From the NCBI RefSeq assembly GCF_034259325.1, contig NZ_JAXIVS010000024.1, positions 1 to 64,000 on the forward strand: 64,000 nucleotides of DNA. The letters run 5' to 3'. The notes under the pieces are model-generated. The model worked only from the letters and a program-made list of their open reading frames with translations. It was not told where the DNA came from and did not search any database. The translations under genes and the position numbers were made by a program. The DNA is from Hyalangium ruber (lineage in GTDB: Bacteria; Myxococcota; Myxococcia; Myxococcales; Myxococcaceae). Shown piece after piece: positions 52,405 through 61,593 of this stretch (positions are counted from its first letter, which is position 1; the number at the start of each line of letters is the position of its first letter).

Positions 52405-53700
52405 TCAGCGAGGGGCCGCGGCGGCTCGCACCGCTTGGGCCACCTCGCCCAGCGCCACGGGGATGGGCTCGCCCCCCGCCATGGGCTTGAGCTGCGCCTT
52501 GCCGCTCTCGCGCTCCGCCTGGCCGAGCACCAGCGTGAAGCGCGCCCGCGTCTTGTCCGCGCGCTTCATCTGGCTGCGGAGGCTGCCGCCACGCGTGTCG
52601 AACTCCACCTTCAGGCCCTCGCGGCGCAGCCGGCTGGCCAGCGCGAAGGCCTCGTCCGCCGAGCCCTCGTCCGCCACCGCGATGAACACGTCCGGCGGCG
52701 CGCCGTACTGCTGACCGCCCTCCTTCAAGAGCAGCGTCAGCCGATCCAGCCCCAGCCCGAAGCCCACCGCCGGCACGTCCGGCCCGCCCAGGCTCTTCAC
52801 CAGCTTGTCGTACCGTCCGCCGCCGCCCACCGTGCTCGCCGTGCCCAGCGCCGGGTGCGCCGCGATGAACTCGAACGTCGTGCGCGTGTAGTAGTCCAGC
52901 CCGCGCACCATCTGAGGGTTGATGACGTAGCGCACGCCCAGCGCGTCCAGCTTGCGCTTCACCTCATCGAAGTGCGCCTTGCAGGGCTCGCACAGGAACT
53001 GGAGGATGTCCGGCGCCGCCCGAGCGATCGCCTGGCACTTCTCGTTCTTGCAGTCGAGCACCCGCAGCGGGTTGCGCTCCAGCCGGCGCTGGCAGTCCTC
53101 GCACAGCTCGGCCCGGTGCGCCGTCAGGTGCTCCACCAGCTTCTGCTGGTACGCCGGCCGGCACGCCTCGTCGCCCAGCGAGTTGATGTTGAGCGAGATG
53201 TCCTGGAGCCCCAGCGCCTCGAGGAGCTGGACGACCATGTCCATCACCTCGACGTCCTGCGCCGGCTCCTTCGAGCCGTACGCCTCCGCGCCGATCTGGA
53301 AGAACTGCCGGTAGCGGCCCGTCTTCATCCGCTCGTACCGGAACATCGGGCCGATGTAGTACCAGCGCGTCAGCGGCTCCTGGTTGGACACCGCGTGCTC
53401 GATGTACGCGCGCGCCGCGGGCGCCGTGCCCTCCGGACGCAGCGACAGGCTGCGGCCCGCCTTGTCGTCGAAGGTGTACATCTCCTTGCCGACGATGTCC
53501 GTCTCCTCGCCCACGCTGCGCACGAACAGCGCCGTGTCCTCCAGCGTCGGCGTGCGGATCTCTCCGTAGCCGAAGCGCGAGAACAGCTCGCGCGTGGTGC
53601 GCTCCACGTGCTGCCACGTCTCCACCGGCGCCATCTCCCCGCCCAGCTCTCCGGGCAGGAGATCGTTCATCCCCTTCACGCCGCTGATCTTCTGACTCAC
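52405..53700 (-). CDS. hisS: histidyl-tRNA synthetase
   Basis: A 431-residue class II synthetase. It has motif 2 (FRYERMKTGRYRQFFQIGAE), the histidine-specific RGLDYYTRTTFEF and motif 3 (GFGLGLDRL), with a C-terminal anticodon-binding domain (about 330-431). A four-Cys cluster (CEDCQ...CKNEKC...CEPCK) in the insertion domain could bind zinc, as in some HisRS. It starts at GTG 53700, overlapping the psd stop by four bases, and converges with cobT across a three-base gap within a small palindrome. Confidence 0.95.
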   Translation of the reverse strand: MSQKISGVKGMNDLLPGELGGEMAPVETWQHVERTTRELFSRFGYGEIRTPTLEDTALFVRSVGEETDIVGKEMYTFDDKAGRSLSLRPEGTAPAARAYIEHAVSNQEPLTRWYYIGPMFRYERMKTGRYRQFFQIGAEAYGSKEPAQDVEVMDMVVQLLEALGLQDISLNINSLGDEACRPAYQQKLVEHLTAHRAELCEDCQRRLERNPLRVLDCKNEKCQAIARAAPDILQFLCEPCKAHFDEVKRKLDALGVRYVINPQMVRGLDYYTRTTFEFIAAHPALGTASTVGGGGRYDKLVKSLGGPDVPAVGFGLGLDRLTLLLKEGGQQYGAPPDVFIAVADEGSADEAFALASRLRREGLKVEFDTRGGSLRSQMKRADKTRARFTLVLGQAERESGKAQLKPMAGGEPIPVALGEVAQAVRAAAAPR

Positions 53701-54539
53701 GGAATCTCCCCGATGCGCTGCCCCAACCGCAGCACCGCCTCCGGCTGCAGGCTCTCGTCCCACTTCACCCGCTTGGGCTCGAACAGGAGGATGATCGTGG
53801 ACCCCATCTCGAAGCGGCCCAGCTCCCCACCCTTCTCCACGGGCTTGTGCGCGTCGTACTTGTGGACCTTGCCCGGCTGGCCCGTGTGGGTGACGACCTC
53901 GTCATACGCCGCCTTGATGCGCGACACGCACGTGGCGCCGACCTTCACCACCGCGCACTTGCCGGCCACGGTGTCCAGGTACGTCACCAGCCGCTCGTTC
54001 ACGCAGAACAGCGACTTCTTGTTCTTTACCGACGCGGGGTTCACCGGCCAGAACTCACCGGGGATGTACGCGTAGCCGGTAATCATGCCGCCCAGCGGCG
54101 CGTGGATGCGGTGGTAGTCGCGGGGCGACAGGTACACCGTCGTCCAGGCGCCCCCATGGAAGGGCTTGGCCGCCTCGGAGTCCCCGAGCAGCTCGTCCAC
54201 CGTGTACTCGATGCCCTTGGCCTGCAGGCACCGGCCGTGCTCGGAGTAGCCCACCTGGGACACCCGGCCGTCCACCGGGGACACCACCACCTTCTCCCCC
54301 GCGTCCACCGGGCGCATGCCCGGCTTCAGGCCACGGGTGAAGAACTCGGCGAAGGTGGAGTAGCGATCGAACGAGTGCTCCGCCTCCTGCATGTCCACGT
54401 TGTACGCCTTGGCGAAGGCCTTCATCGCCATGCGGTGGACGGGCGCCGGCGCGGGCAGGCGCGTGGCCAGCCCCACCGCGGAGGACAGGGCGGACTTGGG
54501 CAACAGCTGCATCAACTTCATGAAGGTCTGATCGTTCAT
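53697..54539 (-). CDS. psd: phosphatidylserine decarboxylase proenzyme
   Basis: A 280-residue proenzyme converting phosphatidylserine to phosphatidylethanolamine. The Asp and His of the self-cleavage triad are in SPVDGRV and DYHRIHAPLGG. The cleavage site is FEMGST, a variant of the common LGST motif, where Ser becomes the pyruvoyl group. FTRGLKPGMRP is also typical. ATG 54539 begins the family-length protein. It is coupled to hisS by a four-base overlap, an unrelated but tight pairing. Confidence 0.93.
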   Translation of the reverse strand: MNDQTFMKLMQLLPKSALSSAVGLATRLPAPAPVHRMAMKAFAKAYNVDMQEAEHSFDRYSTFAEFFTRGLKPGMRPVDAGEKVVVSPVDGRVSQVGYSEHGRCLQAKGIEYTVDELLGDSEAAKPFHGGAWTTVYLSPRDYHRIHAPLGGMITGYAYIPGEFWPVNPASVKNKKSLFCVNERLVTYLDTVAGKCAVVKVGATCVSRIKAAYDEVVTHTGQPGKVHKYDAHKPVEKGGELGRFEMGSTIILLFEPKRVKWDESLQPEAVLRLGQRIGEIP

Positions 54540-54591
54540 TGCGACCGGAGCTCGACTTCCAGGATGGAGGAGAGGAAACGCGTGGACAGGC

Positions 54592-55326
54592 TTAACGGGC
54601 AGGAGCCGCGCCGCCATCCTTCCCCGAGTAGGTGATCTGGATGGCGCTCTTGGGCAACACCGTGAGGACCTTGCCCTCTTCGACGAGGACGACCTGATCG
54701 ACGAAGCGAGGGAACGACTGGCGGCACGCCAGCCGATCAATCATCTCCCACGTTTCCCGGCTGCCGCGGCCCTCCACGTTGATGGGCTGGCCCCGCTGGA
54801 AGCAGCGCGAGTAGCCAGACGAGAGCTCGGACGCCGGGCTGCCAATCGTGGGGCCGACCGAGGCCGCGCCCGCGTCCGGCGTGCCCGCATCCCGCGCCGC
54901 AGGGGCCGGGACGGGCTCTGCGGGAGCCGCCGGCTCCGTGCCCGTGCTGCCCGAGCCCGTCCCCGTGCTGGGGAACGTGTCGAACTCGCGCGCGGAGGCG
55001 ATGGCATCCTCCTTCTCCTGCTGCGCGGCCTCCATGCGCGCGCGGCCCTGCTGGATGCGCTGGCTCAGCTCCCGGGCCGACTGCGCGTCCATGCTGTCGG
55101 GAGGCACCAGCTGGAGCTGCGCTTCGATCTCGGCCATCTCCGGCTCGAGGAAGGCCTCGTCCAGCTTCTGGCCGTAGAGCTTGCTGAAGCGCGTGTGGGC
55201 CTGCTCGTAGTCCTGGGACGGAGGCCCGGACTCCTTGCGGCACGCGACAGGCGCCAGCACGAGCAGCAGGGTGGACACAAGGCCCGCGAGGGGCCGACGC
55301 AGGGAAATCAGGCTATGGGTCCGCAC
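54592..55326 (-). CDS. lipoprotein of unknown function
   Basis: A 244-residue lipoprotein. The signal sequence ends in LAPVAC (Cys29). An N-terminal helical part (YEQAHTRFSKLYGQKLDEAF onward) is followed by a Thr/Pro/Ala-rich linker (about 115-160) and a small C-terminal beta domain (QVVLVEEGKVLTVLPKSAIQ). The composition suits an envelope protein on the inner or outer membrane. It lies upstream of psd in the same direction, separated by 52 bases. No family recognised. Confidence 0.7.
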   Translation of the reverse strand: MRTHSLISLRRPLAGLVSTLLLVLAPVACRKESGPPSQDYEQAHTRFSKLYGQKLDEAFLEPEMAEIEAQLQLVPPDSMDAQSARELSQRIQQGRARMEAAQQEKEDAIASAREFDTFPSTGTGSGSTGTEPAAPAEPVPAPAARDAGTPDAGAASVGPTIGSPASELSSGYSRCFQRGQPINVEGRGSRETWEMIDRLACRQSFPRFVDQVVLVEEGKVLTVLPKSAIQITYSGKDGGAAPAR

Positions 55327-55352
55327 GGGGGGCGTTTATACGCCACCCGGGC

Positions 55353-56084
55353 TCAGACACCCAGGAACAGTCGCTTGCCGAAATTGAGCGCCAGGTCCGC
55401 GTCGAAGATCTTCTGCGCGGACGTCTCGATGTCGTACTCCACACGGGTGTACTCCACCGTGCGCGCGTCCGTGTCGCAGATGACGAAGCAGGCCCGGTTG
55501 TCGTAGTCCCGCGGCTGCCCCACGCTGCCCACCGAGATGATGTACTTGTAGCCCCGGCGGATGCCGAACTTCTGGGCCACCACGTCGTTCACCTCGCCGT
55601 TGCCGATGGCGAACGCCTTGCACAGGTGGCTGTGGCCGATGAACGTCACTTCCGGCAGCTCCGCCACGAAGGGCGTCAGCTCCCGGGCCTGCTCCAGCGC
55701 GAAGATGTACTCGTACGCCTTGGGCTCCACCGGCGAGCCGTGGCAGAAGCCCACCTCGCCCATGCGGTAGGTGTACGGCAGGCTGCGCAGCCACGAGATG
55801 TTCTCGTCCGACAACACGCTGGCGGACCAGTCCAGCGCGTGCCTCGCCGCGTCGTAGTAGTACGAGTAGTCCATGCGGCCGGCCACCGCCGCGTCGTGGT
55901 TGCCCAGCAGCGTGACTTCCGTCACCGAGCGCACCAGCTCACAGCACTCGTTGGGCGAAGCGCCGTAACCGACGATGTCTCCCAGCGAGACGATGCGGTC
56001 TACCTTGTGCCGATCCGCCGCGCGGAGCACCTCGGTGAGCGCCTCGATGTTGCTGTGGATGTCGGAGATGACGGCGATCCGCAT
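55353..56084 (-). CDS. calcineurin-like metallophosphoesterase, YfcE-like
   Basis: A 243-residue cytosolic phosphoesterase with all metal-binding motifs: ISDIHSN at the N-terminus, LGDIVGYG, LGNHD, CHGSP and GHSH. The short form fits YfcE/ApaH-like enzymes that act on phosphodiesters, dinucleotides or phosphoproteins; the substrate is not deducible. It is followed after 26 bases by the lipoprotein gene in the same direction. It is unrelated to the phosphoesterase domain of the large NLR-like protein except by fold. Confidence 0.9.
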   Translation of the reverse strand: MRIAVISDIHSNIEALTEVLRAADRHKVDRIVSLGDIVGYGASPNECCELVRSVTEVTLLGNHDAAVAGRMDYSYYYDAARHALDWSASVLSDENISWLRSLPYTYRMGEVGFCHGSPVEPKAYEYIFALEQARELTPFVAELPEVTFIGHSHLCKAFAIGNGEVNDVVAQKFGIRRGYKYIISVGSVGQPRDYDNRACFVICDTDARTVEYTRVEYDIETSAQKIFDADLALNFGKRLFLGV

Positions 56085-56113
56085 TCAAACCTCTTCCAGG
56101 GTTGCCGAGCCCA

Positions 56114-56485
56114 TCAGGCCCCGGGCCAGCGGGTCTGCTCGTGGGAGATGATCTGCCTCAATCTCTCGAGGTTCGCAGCATCCAGTTCCTCGAACGCCAA
56201 GCCCATGCCCGGCGGCCAGGTGTGCCCGTTCTTCCGCGACCACACCACCTTCACCGCCGTGTGCAGCTCCGGTCCGTTCTCCTCCCCCACCCCCAGTCGC
56301 ACCGTGGCGCGCGTGCCCTCCTGCAGCGGCGTGCTCGTGCGCAGGAACATGCCCCCCTCGCTCAGATTGCCCACGCGCGAGTACAGGGTGACGTTGCCCC
56401 CTTCGCACCAGCAGCGCATACGGGACGGAACCCGCGCGTTCCTACGGTTCTCCATCGACCCGAGTTCCTCCACCGCGTAGCCCAT
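56114..56485 (-). CDS. PilZ-domain c-di-GMP receptor
   Basis: A 123-residue single-domain PilZ protein. The RxxxR element is in RRNARVPSR, the second ligand motif is NLSEGGMF, and the barrel ends with GMGLAFEELD. Such short PilZ proteins bind c-di-GMP and act as adaptors, often for motility or exopolysaccharide in myxobacteria. Start ATG 56485 gives an 11-residue lead; ATG 56452 (MENRRNAR) would also give a complete domain. The likely signal source in the window is the REC-GGDEF protein. Confidence 0.9.
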   Translation of the reverse strand: MGYAVEELGSMENRRNARVPSRMRCWCEGGNVTLYSRVGNLSEGGMFLRTSTPLQEGTRATVRLGVGEENGPELHTAVKVVWSRKNGHTWPPGMGLAFEELDAANLERLRQIISHEQTRWPGA

Positions 56486-56595
56486 AAAGCCCGCTCCAGC
56501 CCTTCCAGCACCCTGGAAAAAGACAGTGTGGGCGCACAGTACGGGGTGGGCTTACATCCGTCAAGTCAGAGAAACCGGCTTTCTCAGCCTTCTTG

Positions 56596-57519
56596 TCACC
56601 CCTCCAAGGGGCCGAGGTCCTCGAAGTGCGTCAACCGCTTGAATTCACTGAAGCGGGCGTGGATTTCACGCTGCGTCAACTCGCGCAGACGGTCCAGGCT
56701 GAAGCGCTCCACGGTGAAGGAAGCCATGACGCTGCCCATGACCATGGCGCGACGCAGCGTGTCACGATCGAGCTTCTCGGAGGTGGCCAAGGTGCCCATG
56801 AAGCCGCCAGCGAAGGTGTCTCCGGCGCCGGTCGGGTCGAACACCTCCTCCAGCGGCATGGCGGGGCAGACGAAGATGTGCTCGCGCTCGAGCAGCAGCG
56901 CGCCGTACTCGCCGCGCTTGATGACGACACGGCTGGGGCCCATGCCGAGGATGGCGCGGGCGGCCTTGAGGATGTTGTGCTCGCCGGCGAGCTGGCGCGC
57001 CTCGGCGTCGTTGACGAAGAGCAGGTCCACGCGCTTGAGCGTCTGGAGCAGGGCCTGACGGCTGCCCTGGATCCAGAAGTTCATGGTGTCGGCGGCCACG
57101 AGGCGGGGGCTCTTCACCTGGTCCAGCACCTGGGACTGGAGCTCCGGGTGGATGTTGCCCAGGAAGACGTGGGTGGGGTTGCGGTAGGACTCGGGCAGCT
57201 TGGGCGAGAAGCTCTGGAAGACGTTGAGCTGGGTGTCCAGCGTCTGCGCCTCGTTGAGCTGGTAGCCGTACTTGCCCTTCCAGCGGAAGGTGCGGCCCTT
57301 CTCACGGATGAGGCCCTCGAGGTCCACACCACGCGAGCGCAGGAACTGCACGTGCGCTTCGGGGAAGTCCTCGCCCACCACCGCCACGAGCTTCACGGGG
57401 TTGAAGAAGGAGGCCGAGGTGGAGAAGAAGGTGGCCGAGCCCCCGAGGACTTCGTCCTTCACCCCGAAGGGGGTTTCCACCGAATCCAGCGCGACCGAGC
57501 CAACGACGAGGAGAGACAT
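56596..57519 (-). CDS. PfkB-family carbohydrate/nucleoside kinase
   Basis: A 307-residue ribokinase-like enzyme. Signature 1 region GSVALDSVETPFGV and LGGSATFFS appear near the N-terminus. Signature 2 DPTGAGDTFAGGF contains the catalytic Asp and anion hole. The substrate could be a sugar or nucleoside; the lid segment is not diagnostic to me. Its own gene unit, with about 110 bases to the PilZ gene and to the mlaD operon on either side, all on the minus strand. Confidence 0.88.
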   Translation of the reverse strand: MSLLVVGSVALDSVETPFGVKDEVLGGSATFFSTSASFFNPVKLVAVVGEDFPEAHVQFLRSRGVDLEGLIREKGRTFRWKGKYGYQLNEAQTLDTQLNVFQSFSPKLPESYRNPTHVFLGNIHPELQSQVLDQVKSPRLVAADTMNFWIQGSRQALLQTLKRVDLLFVNDAEARQLAGEHNILKAARAILGMGPSRVVIKRGEYGALLLEREHIFVCPAMPLEEVFDPTGAGDTFAGGFMGTLATSEKLDRDTLRRAMVMGSVMASFTVERFSLDRLRELTQREIHARFSEFKRLTHFEDLGPLEG

Positions 57520-57626
57520 GGGGCTTCCTGAGAAAGACCAGAGGTGAGCAGTCCGGGCACGGGAGAACGCAGGAGCCGTGCCGCGGCGAGTTACGACGAT
57601 TGGCGCGCCGGGTCAAGGCGCCGCCG

Positions 57627-59150
57627 CTAGGGCGTAGGTACGCTCGGAAGCAGGGCCTTCAGGTCATCGTCCGTGAAGAAGATGCCGCCGCCGAAGAAGA
57701 AGTCCCGGCCGGCGATCAGCCGGTTCGTGGACTGGTCGCGCTGCTGAGCGTTGAGGATGTCGTCCATGCCGGCGACGACGAAAAGGTGGTCGAACGCCTG
57801 GGCGCGCAGCTGGGCGCGGATGCGCGGGTAGCGCAGCTCCTCGGCGGAGAAGTTGAAGGCGTCCAGCTTCAGCGCCAGCGCGTCCTGCAGGAAGTGCAGG
57901 TCGGCGCCCACGCCACCGGTGGACTCGATCAGGCCGAAGCGCAGCGTGGTGAAGTAGTAGCGCTTGGCGAACTGGGCGCTGATCTTGAAGGTCTCCTTGG
58001 TGATCTTCTGCACCTGCGTCACCGGCTGGCCGGAGCCCGGAGGGTTGGTCTGCACCTCCTGGACCTCCACCATGCCGCGCGGATCGTCGATGATCTCCAG
58101 CAGGTAGTACTTGTCCGGCTTGGGGATGAGCCGCAGCGAGAAGCTGTTCTTGGAGCGCCCCTGGGCCGCCAGGTACGTGCTCTGCAGGCCCACCTCCGTC
58201 TGTAGGCCGGTGAGGCGCGAGGCGTAGTCGGACACGTCCTCCACCGTCTCGGCGAGCTTCTGGCCCAGGCGCTCGTCGGCCAGCAGCGTGCCCACCGTGC
58301 CCTCGCCGTTCTTCACCTTGGCGGTGATCTCCTCCATGTTGCCCAGCGTCCGGTCAAGCTTCTGGAGCGTGTCCTTCAGGCTGGCCACGCCCTCCTTCAG
58401 GTCGCCCTCGTTGTTGCCGACGATCTTCTTCACGTCGCCGAGCACCTCGCGCACATCGCGGGTGATCGTCTCGATGTTGTTGACGATGCGGGTGACCTCC
58501 GCCTCGTTCTCCTGGGTCAGCCCGCGCACGTCCTCGGACACGCCCTCGAAGTTGGCCAGGATGGCGTTGAGCCGCTCGCCGCTGCTGCGCACCGTGTTGT
58601 CCACCGACTCGGACAGGCGGATGAGGTTCTCGACGATGCGCTGCAGGGAGCCAGCGCCCCGCTCTCCGCCCAGCACGTCTCTGAGCGCCGCCGTCACCTG
58701 CTGGATGTCGGCGGTGATCTGGCTCAGCGACTGGAAGACGGCCTCCATGCCCTGGGTGTCGATGACCCGGCGGATCTGCCCGTTGTCCGGCATGGGCTGG
58801 CCCTGCTCGGTGCCGGGGTTCAGGTCCAACAGGAAGTCACCCAGCAGCGACTCCGAGCGCTTGGTGAGCACCGCGTCCTCGCGCAGGTCCACGTCCCGGC
58901 GGATCTTCAGGAAGACCTTGGCGCGCGTGCCCTCGAGGGTGATGGAGCTGATCTCGCCCACGGCGATGCCGGCGATCTGCACGCGGCTCTTGGCGGACAG
59001 GCCCGAGGCATCCCGGAAGTAGGCCCACACGGTGGTGGCCTCCTTGTCACTGAGGCCTCCCTTGCGGGTGAACATGAAGAACGCGAAGAAGAAGGCTCCC
59101 GCGGTGAGCACCAGCAGTCCTACACGGAACGGCGTGACGAGCTTCTTCAC
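57627..59150 (-). CDS. mlaD: MlaD-family MCE protein with long helix and C-terminal beta-rich domain
   Basis: A 507-residue protein. One membrane helix (about 9-27) anchors an MCE domain (about 38-125; SRVQIAGIAVGEISSI). Then comes a long helical stretch (about 135-315) rich in heptads, and a C-terminal beta-rich domain (about 335-495) of alternating strands (FSLRLIPKPDKYYLLEII, YYFTTLRFGLIESTGG, IRAQLRAQAFDHLFVVAG, RDFFFGGGIFF) that reads like outer-membrane barrel strands. E. coli MlaD is only about 183 residues. It is the last gene of mlaE-mlaF-mlaD and is predicted to bridge the periplasm for lipid transfer; the barrel reading is inference. Confidence 0.88.
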   Translation of the reverse strand: MKKLVTPFRVGLLVLTAGAFFFAFFMFTRKGGLSDKEATTVWAYFRDASGLSAKSRVQIAGIAVGEISSITLEGTRAKVFLKIRRDVDLREDAVLTKRSESLLGDFLLDLNPGTEQGQPMPDNGQIRRVIDTQGMEAVFQSLSQITADIQQVTAALRDVLGGERGAGSLQRIVENLIRLSESVDNTVRSSGERLNAILANFEGVSEDVRGLTQENEAEVTRIVNNIETITRDVREVLGDVKKIVGNNEGDLKEGVASLKDTLQKLDRTLGNMEEITAKVKNGEGTVGTLLADERLGQKLAETVEDVSDYASRLTGLQTEVGLQSTYLAAQGRSKNSFSLRLIPKPDKYYLLEIIDDPRGMVEVQEVQTNPPGSGQPVTQVQKITKETFKISAQFAKRYYFTTLRFGLIESTGGVGADLHFLQDALALKLDAFNFSAEELRYPRIRAQLRAQAFDHLFVVAGMDDILNAQQRDQSTNRLIAGRDFFFGGGIFFTDDDLKALLPSVPTP

Positions 59151-59234
59151 CAGGGCTTACTCCGAGGGGGTCCGGCCGGGGGGACTCTAGCCGTTTGCAG
59201 GGTGCGTTCCAGCATTTCCCACCGACCTGCCGGG

Positions 59235-60014
59235 CTAGATGTTCCCGAACCAGGTCTGCAGGAACAGCTTGACGGCCGGATGCTCGGAGGCGCGCAGCTG
59301 CTCGGGTGGGCCGAACTCGACGATCAGCCCCTTGGACAGGAAGGCGATGTAGTCGGCCACGTTGAAGGCCGAGGAGATGTCGTGGCTGATGACGACGCTG
59401 GTCACCTTCAGCTTCGCCTGCGCCGCCAGGATCATCTCGTCCACGTAGTCGGTGGTGATGGGGTCCAGGCCGGTGGTGGGCTCGTCATAGAGGACGATCT
59501 TCGGCTCCAGCACCACGGCGCGCGCCAGGCCCACGCGCTTGCGCATGCCGCCCGACAGGTCCGAGGGGAACTTGCCCTCCACCGAGGTGGGCATGCCCAT
59601 GAGGTCCAGCTTCGAGCGGACCCGCTCGCGCACCTGCTCCTCGGACAGCTCCTTGCGGTGCTCGCGCAGCGGGAAGGCCACGTTCTCGAACACCGTCATC
59701 GAGTCGAAGAGCGCGGCGGCCTGGAACACCATGCCGAACTTGCGCCGCGCCTGCTCCAGCTCCCGGTCTCCCAGCGGGACGAGATCCTCCCCGTCCACGA
59801 GCACCTGGCCGCTGTCGGGCTTGAGCAGGCCGATCATGTGCTTCATCAGCACCGTCTTGCCCGAGCCCGAGCCGCCGAGAATCACGCAGGTGGCGCCCTC
59901 GGGGATGGTGAGGTTGATGCCGGTGAGCACCTTGTGCGCGCCGAACGTCTTGTGCAGGTCGACGATCTGGATCATCGGCCGCTCGGCGGGAGAGGTAGCG
60001 GGGGCGGCGCTCAT
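59235..60014 (-). CDS. mlaF: phospholipid ABC transporter ATP-binding protein
   Basis: A 259-residue ABC ATPase. Walker A GGSGSGKT, the Q-loop VFQAAALF, signature LSGGMRKRVGLARA, Walker B IVLYDEPTTGLDP and H-loop ISHD are intact. LSGGM followed by RKR is typical of MlaF/Ttg2A. It forms the cytoplasmic motor of the MCE lipid transporter with the adjacent MlaE permease. The start is three bases after mlaE. Confidence 0.93.
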   Translation of the reverse strand: MSAAPATSPAERPMIQIVDLHKTFGAHKVLTGINLTIPEGATCVILGGSGSGKTVLMKHMIGLLKPDSGQVLVDGEDLVPLGDRELEQARRKFGMVFQAAALFDSMTVFENVAFPLREHRKELSEEQVRERVRSKLDLMGMPTSVEGKFPSDLSGGMRKRVGLARAVVLEPKIVLYDEPTTGLDPITTDYVDEMILAAQAKLKVTSVVISHDISSAFNVADYIAFLSKGLIVEFGPPEQLRASEHPAVKLFLQTWFGNI

Positions 60015-60017
60015 GAA

Positions 60018-60833
60018 TCAGTGCAGCATCACGCCGACGACGAAGTCGAGGATGAAGATGGACAGGGCGCTGGCCACCATGGCCTGGGTGGTGGCCTGAC
60101 CCACGCCCTTGGCGCCGCCCGAGGCGTTGAAGCCCTTGTAGCAGCACACCAGCGACACCGAGAGGCCGAAGACGGCCGCCTTGATGAGGCCCTCATAGAG
60201 ATCGATGGGGTCGAGCCACTGCTGGGTGCGGTTGAGGAAGGTGCCGGCGGAGATGCCCTTGAGGATGACGGACACCATGTACGAGCCGCCCATGCCCGCG
60301 GTGTTGAAGAGCATGGTGAGCGCCGGCACCATGATGAGGCTCGAGAGCACCCGAGGCACCAGCAGGTACTGGATGGGGTTGACGGCCATGGTCTCCAGGG
60401 CGTCCACCTGCTCGGTGACGCGCATGGTGCCCAGCTCCGTACACATGGAGGAGCCTGCTCGCATGGTCACCATGAGGGCGGAGAACACCGGGGCCAGCTC
60501 GCGCGTGAGGGTGAGCGCCACCGTGGGGCCCACCATGCTCTCGGCGTCGAACAGCTCGAAGGCGCGCGCCGACTGGTGGGCCATCACCATGCCGGTGAAC
60601 ATGCCCGTCAGCCCCACGATGAAGATGGAGCCCACCCCCACGAAGTCCAGCTGCGCGAAGAAGTTCTGCAGCCGGAAAGGCCGCCGGAACGTCCAACGGA
60701 AAACCTGGAAGCCCAGGTAGGCCACGCCCCCCACATCGCTGATGGCGGCTACGGCGCCCTTTCCGAAGTTCTCCACCGACTGCTGGAGGAGGCTTGGCTC
60801 CTTGGGGGGTTGGTCTGCGTTCTCAGTGGCCAT
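60018..60833 (-). CDS. mlaE: phospholipid ABC transporter permease
   Basis: A 271-residue permease of the MlaE/Ttg2B (YrbE) family. It has an amphipathic N-terminal helix, five membrane helices, and the conserved coupling-helix region ELGTMRVTEQVDALETMAVNP. GGVAYLGFQ and the C-terminal GVGQATTQAMV are also characteristic. It is the first gene of the operon with mlaF and mlaD and is divergent from the zinc-ribbon gene at 60964. mlaC is located 19 kb away. Confidence 0.93.
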   Translation of the reverse strand: MATENADQPPKEPSLLQQSVENFGKGAVAAISDVGGVAYLGFQVFRWTFRRPFRLQNFFAQLDFVGVGSIFIVGLTGMFTGMVMAHQSARAFELFDAESMVGPTVALTLTRELAPVFSALMVTMRAGSSMCTELGTMRVTEQVDALETMAVNPIQYLLVPRVLSSLIMVPALTMLFNTAGMGGSYMVSVILKGISAGTFLNRTQQWLDPIDLYEGLIKAAVFGLSVSLVCCYKGFNASGGAKGVGQATTQAMVASALSIFILDFVVGVMLH

Positions 60834-60963
60834 GGCGGGTAGGACCTACTCTACGTGCCCGAGGCCCGGGCACAAGTGCCGGCCTTCATTGGGTTGTACG
60901 TCTCGGGGTGGATCGCTATCTTGCGCGCCCCGTTTTTCTTTTCACGACAGCAGGACTTTCACG

Positions 60964-61551
60964 ATGGCTACTCAGAAGGTTGGCGGCGAGGTCGACGCGC
61001 TCTGCACCCGCTGCAAGCTCTCCCTGGCGCATACCATCCTCGCGATGGTGGGCACCAAAATCGCTCGGGTGCGCTGCAACACCTGCGGAGGTGACCACGC
61101 CTACCGCAGCGCCCCGGGAACGACCGATCGTCCCTCCGCCTCCACCACGTCGCGCGCCAGCAGCAGCTCGCGCTCCAGCACTCCCCGGGCCGAGAAGCCC
61201 GAGAAGGTCGTCATCTCCTTCGAGGAGCAGCTGGCCGGCAAGGACATCGCCAACGCCCCCAAGTACAGCCCCAAGGACACCTATAAGGTGGACCAGGTCA
61301 TTCAGCATCCCACCTTCGGGTTGGGGCTGGTGACCGTGGTTCGAGGCGACAAGGTGGACATCGCCTTCAAGTCGGAGACGAAGACGCTGGTCCACGGCCG
61401 CGGAGGCGCTCCCGCCGAGCGCCCCGCCTTCCAGCCGCCCAGCGCGCGGCAGTCGGGGCCTGCGGACAAGCCGGTCGCACCTTCGCCCACAGAGGGCGCG
61501 GAGGCCGCGCCGCCGGAGGCTTCGGCTCCTTCCGTGCCAGCCGAGGATTGA
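60964..61551 (+). CDS. zinc-ribbon protein with C-terminal small beta domain
   Basis: A 195-residue protein. An N-terminal four-Cys ribbon (CTRCKLSL...RVRCNTCGG, residues 13-42) is followed by a Ser/Arg-rich linker and a compact beta domain (YKVDQVIQHPTFGLGLVTVV, then VDIAFKSETKTLVHG) similar in course to CarD/KOW-like folds. The tail is Pro/Ala/Glu-rich and disordered. A nucleic-acid or RNA-polymerase-linked role is possible from the fold resemblance but unproven. ATG 60964 begins the conserved ribbon. Confidence 0.75.
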   Translation: MATQKVGGEVDALCTRCKLSLAHTILAMVGTKIARVRCNTCGGDHAYRSAPGTTDRPSASTTSRASSSSRSSTPRAEKPEKVVISFEEQLAGKDIANAPKYSPKDTYKVDQVIQHPTFGLGLVTVVRGDKVDIAFKSETKTLVHGRGGAPAERPAFQPPSARQSGPADKPVAPSPTEGAEAAPPEASAPSVPAED

Positions 61552-61593
61552 CCTGAAGCCCAGGGAGCGGTGAACTGCGCCGGGGATTTCTCC

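Noticed and set aside
52396-52410. CGCTGA-GGC-TCAGCG palindrome at the cobT/hisS junction as a terminator.
   Set aside because: Only six base pairs and formed mainly by the two convergent stop codons (TGA and TCA are complementary), so symmetry is partly trivial.
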